Source: Euphorbia lathyris
Taxonomy: Eukaryota > Streptophyta > Magnoliopsida > Malpighiales > Euphorbiaceae
NCBI RefSeq assembly: GCF_963576675.1
Contig: NC_088918.1
Span: 34,009,501 to 34,073,500 of the forward strand
Direction of reading: 5' to 3'
DNA: 64,000 nucleotides
Shown here in pieces: positions 58,100-64,000 of this stretch (position 1 is the stretch's first letter; every line of letters starts with the position of its first letter). The notes below the pieces were generated by a model that made no database searches, was not told where the DNA came from, and saw nothing but the letters and a program-made list of their open reading frames with translations. Made by a program: the position numbers and the translations under genes.

Positions 58100-61000
58100 T
58101 CACTTGGCGCTAGCAAGCTCGGTGCGGAGTTGCTTGGCTGCTGCCACCATGTTGCTGAGAGCAGGCTTGACCTCGGTGTACTTGCGAGTCTTGAGCCCGC
58201 AATCTGGGTTAACCCACAAGATGTTCTTCTCAAGGACTGCAAGCATCTTGTTAATTCTGTCTGCAATTTCCTCTGATGATGGTATTCTTGGAGAGTGGAT
58301 ATCATAGACACCAGGTCCAATTCCTGCACCGTACTTCACTCCCTCTCTGAACACTGACAGAAGCTTCTCGTCTGAGCGAGAGTTCTCGATGGTGATCACA
58401 TCGGCATCCATGTCAATGATTGAGTGGATAATGTCATTGAAGTGGGAGTAGCACATGTGAGTATGAATCTGAACAATGAGAATGATATCAGCAAAACTTC
58501 ATACCGGAAAATAAAAAAAGAAATGAAGTGATTTTGCGTTGTGGAAGTCGGATATAAACCTGAGTGGTGTCCTGTACTCCACAGTTGGTGATTCTGAAGG
58601 AGTGAACTGCCCATTCCAAGTAGAAAGCTTGCTCAGACTTCCTAAGAGGTAACCCTTCTCTCAAGGCAGCCTCGTCAATCTGGATAACATTGATTCCAGC
58701 CTTCTCAAGATCTTCAACTTCATCCTTGATGGCCAAAGCAATCTGGTAGGTGGTCTCGAATCTGAAAAAGGGGCAGAATGCAGATACATCAGTCAGATTA
58801 AATTGACACCAATAAAACCACTGAATACGGTTTCCCTTTTCGTTTAAGATTGATTTATGGTTTATACCTAGGCTGATCATTTCTGACGAAGGACCAGTTG
58901 AGAATGGTGACAGGGCCTGTAAGCATTCCCTTCATTGGGCGGGCAGTCATGCTCTGTGCAGTAGAGGACCAGAAGACGGTCATTGGCTTGGGGCGGCTCA
59001 CATCACCATAGATGATTGGTGGCTTCACACATCGAGAACCATAAGATTGTACCCACCCATTAACTGTGAAGGCAAAGCCTGATAATTGCTCTCCAAAGTA
59101 TTCAACCATATCGTTCCTCTACATAAATGAATGGGCAACATTTAGTGGGAAAATACAATATATAAACACAAAACATAGACATTTTAATTTCCTGATAAAA
59201 GTTACCTCAGGCTCTCCGTGGACAAGAACATCTATATCGAGCTCTTCTTGGAGTTGGACAACCTTTTTAATTTCCTCCTTGATGGCAGTGACATATTCAT
59301 CCTCAGAGATCCTGGAAAACAAAATCAAAAACTATGTTACAGATGCTCAACTAATTTCACAACATCAAGAACTAGTGAAAATTACCATATGACTCACTTT
59401 TTAGCCTTGTATTCACGGCGGACTCTTCTCAGTTCCACAGTCTGTGGGAAGGATCCGATTGTGGTGGTTGGGAGGATTGGAAGATTAAGCTTCTTCTGTT
59501 GTGCATCTAGTCTAGAACTGACATTTGTAGCACGGCGGTGATCAGAATCTTTCACAGCAGCAGCCTGAAAAAGCAAGAACAATAAATGGTAATTACCCAA
59601 GGATTTTCTTGACTTGACATGAAAAGCAAGGAGACCAATCAAATATGGACTTACCGCCTTTTGAACAGCTTCATTGTTCACCCTTGGGGAAGACTTCCTT
59701 GATGCCTGAGCAGCAGCATTATCAGAGAAGAAAGCCTGTAAAATGAGCCAGGAAAAAAAGTGAGTCTAGGTTGATGACAAAACATACAAGCACAAAATAT
59801 AAAATAAACCTATAAACCAGTGATCAAAACAAATTCAGAAGCCAGATTAACTCAAATTACTCCATATCTACCCCAGAAAACCCAAAGTTCAGTTATGGCT
59901 GCTTGTAAAAAATGAAGCAAAACCGTGATAGGAGTTAAATTTCTAGTAACATGTTCCCTAGCTGGTAACTATATGAATATAAGAGCAATACCTCATCTTT
60001 TTTACCAGCCAAAGCATTGGCCAATGCATTCACTTCAATAATTTTTTGGGCTGCAAATGCTAGCCATGACTTAATTTCCTGGTCCAACTTAGTCTCATTG
60101 ACAAGATCAACAGCTGTATGAAGAAGTGAACAAGAGGTGGATACAACAAGTTTGTCTGCAAAGTGAAAACACAGATTAGTTGACCAATTTATCCACATTT
60201 GCCAAAAAGAATATCGGAAGTAAGATTCAATACCTTTGCCTACAATGCCTTCAAGTTCCTGGAGGGTGCTGAGAGATCCAGCAAGATCATTGGCCCAGAT
60301 GTTCCTTCCATCAACCACTCCAGCGAATAGGTACTTGTCCTTGGGGAATTCACTCTTGATCAAGTCAAGAGTCTTAGTTCCACGAACCAAATCGAAACCA
60401 AATCCAGTGACACCCTTCAATGAGGTGAGTGTCTTGAATGCCTCAGCAGGGACATCAGCAAAGTAGGTCTCGACAACAACATTCAAGCCAGATAGAGTTG
60501 ACTCCAGTTCAGCATAGGCCTCAGTAAATGCTTGCAATTTGTGAGAATCAAGATCCATCACAAGTGTAGGCTCATCAAACTGAATCGAGGATGCACCAGC
60601 TGCCTTGAGCTCAGAAATAACCTCCCTGAATATAGTCATTGCCATTGTAAGAGGTTAGCAAGTTCACATTAATAATTGTAAAAAACTAAGCAATTGATAG
60701 TTCAAATCTTACTTGTAGACTGGAAGGATTTTTTCAAGAAGGGAGAGAAGAGAAAAGGTTTTCTCAACACCCTTGGCTGGTTTAGAAAGCAACAAGTATG
60801 AGACAGGACCAACTAGGACGGGAACGGTATCTACTCCGTGCTGCATACGAAATATGAAAAAGGGTCAACACCCAAAATTTTTAACAAATTTAAGTAAAAA
60901 AATGATAAGGCACCAATACAGGAAATTAGTCACAAATAAAAAGCAACATCTAATCACATACAACTTACCGACTTAGCCTCCTTGTATTCGTTCACAGCCT

Positions 61001-61504
61001 TGTGAGAAGCATAAGAGAATTTGACATCAGGTCCCAATTCAGGGACAATGAAATGGCTGAATCAAAACATTACAAGACACTTAGCAAAGCATTCTTTTCC
61101 TTTCTTTTTAATAGTAATAAGCAAGAAAGATAAGTTGCTGGAGTGGCTACTTACTAGTTGGTATCAAACCACTTGGTCATTTCCATAGCGGGCACAGAGG
61201 CATTTCCTCTGGCCATGGAGAAGTAGACGTCAAATCCGATCTCACCACCGGTCCAGCCATACCTAGGTGGAACTGCTCCAAGCATTGCTGTGGTGTCAAG
61301 CACCTGATCATAGTAGGAGAAAGTATTGCTAGGGATATACTTGGTCCCAGCACCAGCCATCTGCTTCCAGATGGATTCACGGAGATCAGCTGACACCTTC
61401 TCTAAATCTTGAGCACTGCTCTTCCCATCCCAAAAAGATTCCAAAGCAAACTTAAGCTCTCTCTTAGGTCCCATACGGGGATATCCAACAATGTGAGAAG
61501 CCAT
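58100..61504 (-). CDS. METE: Cobalamin-independent methionine synthase (5-methyltetrahydropteroyltriglutamate-homocysteine methyltransferase)
   Basis: Eleven coding exons on the minus strand: 61504-61155, 61056-60969, 60840-60713, 60625-60234, 60155-59992, 59735-59655, 59564-59398, 59311-59206, 59118-58868, 58761-58560 and 58468-58100. They join in phase to exactly 765 residues, the usual plant cytosolic length. It transfers the methyl group of methyl-tetrahydrofolate polyglutamate to homocysteine, making methionine and feeding the S-adenosylmethionine cycle. The N-terminal barrel opens [19 protein letters not shown]; the catalytic barrel has [24 protein letters not shown] and [17 protein letters not shown]. 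Zinc ligands lie in [10 protein letters not shown] (His, Cys) and NPDCGLKTR (Cys). There is no transit peptide, so it is probably cytosolic, like Arabidopsis MS1 and MS2. No lesion was seen. Confidence 0.97.
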
Positions 61505-61510
61505 TTTTGT

Positions 61511-62599
61511 TCTGTTTTACAACACCACAACATATCAAAGTTCAGTTTCCTCCATTCAAATATTAAATCAGAAATGGACAAATAATACGCATACACAGGC
61601 TTCTCAAAATGAAGCAAGTCAATACTATTGTTAAACGACATTAAGAAATAACTTCAATAGAAAGACATAAAAGCTATATTTGGCGTGCAACACAAAAGGC
61701 AGACAGAAAAACAAGGAACAAAAAAGACATGACAGTAAAGGAAGGGATACTTAGAAAATACACCAAAATTGTCATACCACGAGAGCATATCAACTAATCA
61801 AATAAATAACCTAAGGCAAAATGCTAGTGTTAGGATCTGAAGGCAAATCTTCTATATAACTTAAAGTCGACATAAATGAATCAGGCTCACAGCATCAGCA
61901 TATATGCATGAAGATAACATGTATACGTTAAATTTTCAATTTCGGAGGGAAAACGGAGCCATAGATATAATAATCAGACGATCTAAATTGTAATCATAAG
62001 ATCTCATATTCTGGCCTTAGACAATGAAAGACATCCACTATTCCAAATGCTTGTAACATTTTTCAATGGAGAACAAATTCAGATCTAACATTTAAACACA
62101 AAGCATATTTGAACATTATCAATAAACTCATGATTGCTAATAGCTTCTCTGCTTTAGATGCATGAACTGGTAACCAAAACAGACTAGTGTATTATTCATC
62201 TGATCTACAACAACAAAGAATGACTAAACCCAGATCTGTGGATTCCAAAGTAGCAACACACTGGATCTGCAACTCAAAAGGCAAAAGCCAAGAACACAAG
62301 CATAATTGAAACGATTACGTACAAAAATGAAATCAGGTCTCCGGAAAACAGTTAAAATCCAATTGCGAATTACAAAAACAGATTAGTGTCCACACTCCCC
62401 AGATCTCATACAAAAACAGTCTATTTCACTTTTTCGACTACTTCCTTTTTGAATTTAAAAGCAAAAGGGAAAGAAAACATAGATAATGTGTCTAACAGCA
62501 TGTCAATATTAGAGTATCAAGAACATAGGAGAAGAAATGGAAATGGAGAAGAAAAGAAGCGAAAAAGAAGCAGAGTGGCATGATAGGAAGGAAGCATAC
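61511..62599 (-). other. 5'UTR intron of methionine synthase
   Basis: A leader exon ends CCGTAAG|GTATGC (62600/62599). The acceptor TAAAACAG precedes AACAAAA and the start ATG at 61504. The intron is about 1.09 kb, T-rich on the sense strand, without insertions. Long first introns in plant 5'UTRs often raise expression; that effect is an inference here. Confidence 0.7.
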
Positions 62600-62704
62600 C
62601 TTACGGAGAAAGAACCGGAGTTAAAAGAGACTGGTTCTTTCTAGTTCCTTGTGTTAAGAGGAGAAGAAGAGAAGTGCACGAAGTATGGTGTATGAGATTT
62701 GTGT

Positions 62705-62712
62705 TATTTATA
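62705..62712 (-). promoter_or_regulatory. TATA box of methionine synthase
   Basis: TATAAATA on the minus strand, about 100 bases above the leader-exon donor, with a CT-rich leader (CTTCTCTTCTTCTCC) following. This suits a strongly expressed plant housekeeping gene. Confidence 0.65.
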
Positions 62713-63002
62713 GAAAATGGCAATGATGGGAGGCAGCCATTGACAGGGGTAGATCTGAGATGTAATTTCCTCTTTTTTCAATGTGAATTTTATTCTTTAA
62801 TTATTTTTTCCTTTTCTGACATTTACGCGCTTTACTTTGAGCGTGGGCCTGTACTGTTTTTTTTTTTTTTTTTTTACCTTTGTTGGTCATACAAAGGTTG
62901 CTGTATTTATACAGCCTACCAAAAAAAAGTATAAATTCGTATTATCGTATATGTGAACTTCTTTTTGTCTTGGTTTTAGTGGCAATGTGGTTACAGGAAA
63001 TC
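62713..63002. other. Spacer upstream of methionine synthase
   Basis: Promoter-proximal sequence with a T run of about 18 at 62858-62875. No gene recognised. Confidence 0.4.
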
Positions 63003-63006
63003 AATT

Positions 63007-64000
63007 GGGTTAATACACATATTTGCCCTCGTGTTTTCTCGGAAAAACACATATGCCCCTGTATCAAATAAACGCACTAAAATCTCCTTGCACTTGTCAC
63101 AACCCTACGGATATACCCTACACTAACGGAATGATGATTTGGCACAAACGCCGTTCCACGTGGAACGCCACGTCATGCCACGTCAACTGCCAACAAATCA
63201 AAATGAATCCTACGTGGCAAAGTAAAAAGGGTTAATACACATATTTGCCCTCGTGTTTTCTCAGAAAAACACATATGCCCCTGTATCAAATAAACCCACT
63301 AAAATCTCCTTGTACTTGTTAATAAGTTATCATGCCACGTCCCTTTTTTAAAAATTTAAATAATTAAAAATATGTCTACATAGCATTGTAATTCTTAAGT
63401 CACAGCATACAACTTCTTGTGCCAGAATTCATCCTAAAACGACTTGTTCATGAATTTGACCGCATCATCCATGAACTGCATATAATTGAAATCATCAACT
63501 CAATAAAACATAGAATCAGAAACATTTCTGGTTTGAACACAATTATAAAGCCGCTTTCTGGATATTTATGAGCATATCATTTCTCAATAGTAGCAAACAC
63601 TCGCTGAATGTAAACCTGTAAAATATAAAAACCGTTTAACCCAAAAGCTTAATGACTGTTTCAAAGTTTAATTAATTCGTACCTGATAGCCTTCAAGGAG
63701 ATGGAGAATAATGCGAGCATTAGGGAAATCACTCTCTCTCTCTCTCTCTTTCTTTCGACTCTTTCTCATTTTAGACGTTAGGGTAAACCTATTCCTAGGT
63801 ATGAACTGCTACTTATATGAACTGCCATGTAGACATATTTTTAATTATTTAAATTTTTAAAAAAGGGACGTGGCATGATAACTTATTAACAAGTACAAGG
63901 AGATTTTAGTGGGTTTATTTGATACAGGGGCATATGTGTTTTTCCGAGAAAACACGAGGGCAAATATATGTATTAACCCTTTTTACTTTGCCACGTAGGA
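63007..64000. mobile_element. Inverted-repeat (Mutator-like) element continuing past the right edge
   Basis: The right-hand 180 bases of the window are the inverse of 63208-63375: TCCTACGTGGCAAAGTAAAA at 63208 mirrors the last 20 bases. A second, direct copy of the same arm (GGTTAATACACATATTTGCC) begins at 63007. The arms therefore occur three times here and the outer ends are not all visible. Long arms suggest a Mutator-like element, but no target duplication can be checked. Between the arms (about 63400-63815) lies non-repeat sequence with exon-like pieces. Confidence 0.65.
63420..63735 (-). pseudogene. Gene-like exons captured between inverted repeats
   Basis: On the minus strand, a stretch reading NARIILHLLEGYQ ends at a clean donor (63683/63682). 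A 67-base intron with acceptor TTTTACAG leads to VYIQRVFATIEK at 63615, then TGA, then YAHKYPESGFIIVFKP in the same frame. Farther on, a FMDDAVKFMNKSF segment is preceded by TATGCAG (about 63475) and followed by TAG. The splice signals and coding-like wording suggest a captured, broken host gene fragment. The source protein was not recognised. Confidence 0.4.

Overview
This is nuclear DNA of a flowering plant, most likely a eudicot. The genes carry many short GT-AG introns. There is a plant-length (765-residue) cobalamin-independent methionine synthase, a nucleolar MIF4G/MA3 protein and a membrane-anchored HSP20-like protein. About three quarters of the window is transposable-element sequence of plant families: Ty3 Tat lineage, Ty1/copia, PIF/Harbinger, hAT and Mutator-like. 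No rRNA, tRNA, CRISPR or bacterial-style operon was seen, and no species name can be supported.

Layout. Positions 1-14.5 kb are a Ty3 Tat-lineage retrotransposon on the + strand, cut by the left window edge. It has one uninterrupted 2120-codon gag-pol frame (809-7171) with four gag-like modules and no visible protease. An antisense, spliced gene with a plant mobile domain follows (10555-7621, minus), with its own TATA box. Then come two minisatellites, a polypurine tract and a 2.7-kb LTR whose U3 carries a 22-bp-period array of palindromes ending 20 bp before the TATA box. A primer-binding site follows this LTR, and the sequence then joins abruptly to a truncated minus-strand copia relic (14.67-20.15 kb).

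Positions 20.2-28.2 kb hold a Tourist MITE, the RTM2-like HSP20 gene (22.2-23.55 kb, minus), a gutted copia element with both LTRs, and two Mutator-like non-autonomous elements. Positions 28.26-47.47 kb are two PIF/Harbinger-family elements inserted back to back around a shared TAA. The first is a roughly 400-bp MITE containing a copia element, which itself contains two hAT elements and a Tourist MITE. The second is a 12-kb relic of an autonomous element (MYB/SANT-like ORF1 and DDE transposase), split by a minus-strand copia element that contains a 2.1-kb solo LTR.

Positions 47.5-62.7 kb are the gene-rich part: a NOM1-type gene on the + strand (12 coding exons, 808 codons) and methionine synthase on the minus strand (11 coding exons, 765 codons). 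They converge on a 2.3-kb spacer holding a Mutator-like MITE. A hAT MITE lies in the NOM1 5'UTR intron. From about 63.0 kb to the right edge is an unfinished inverted-repeat element enclosing gene-like exons.

The two housekeeping genes and the HSP20-like gene read cleanly across every splice junction. All other coding signals belong to mobile elements and, apart from the Ty3 gag-pol frame, are broken by stops, frameshifts, deletions or nested insertions. The intron-exon models were built by eye from reading frame and GT-AG signals.
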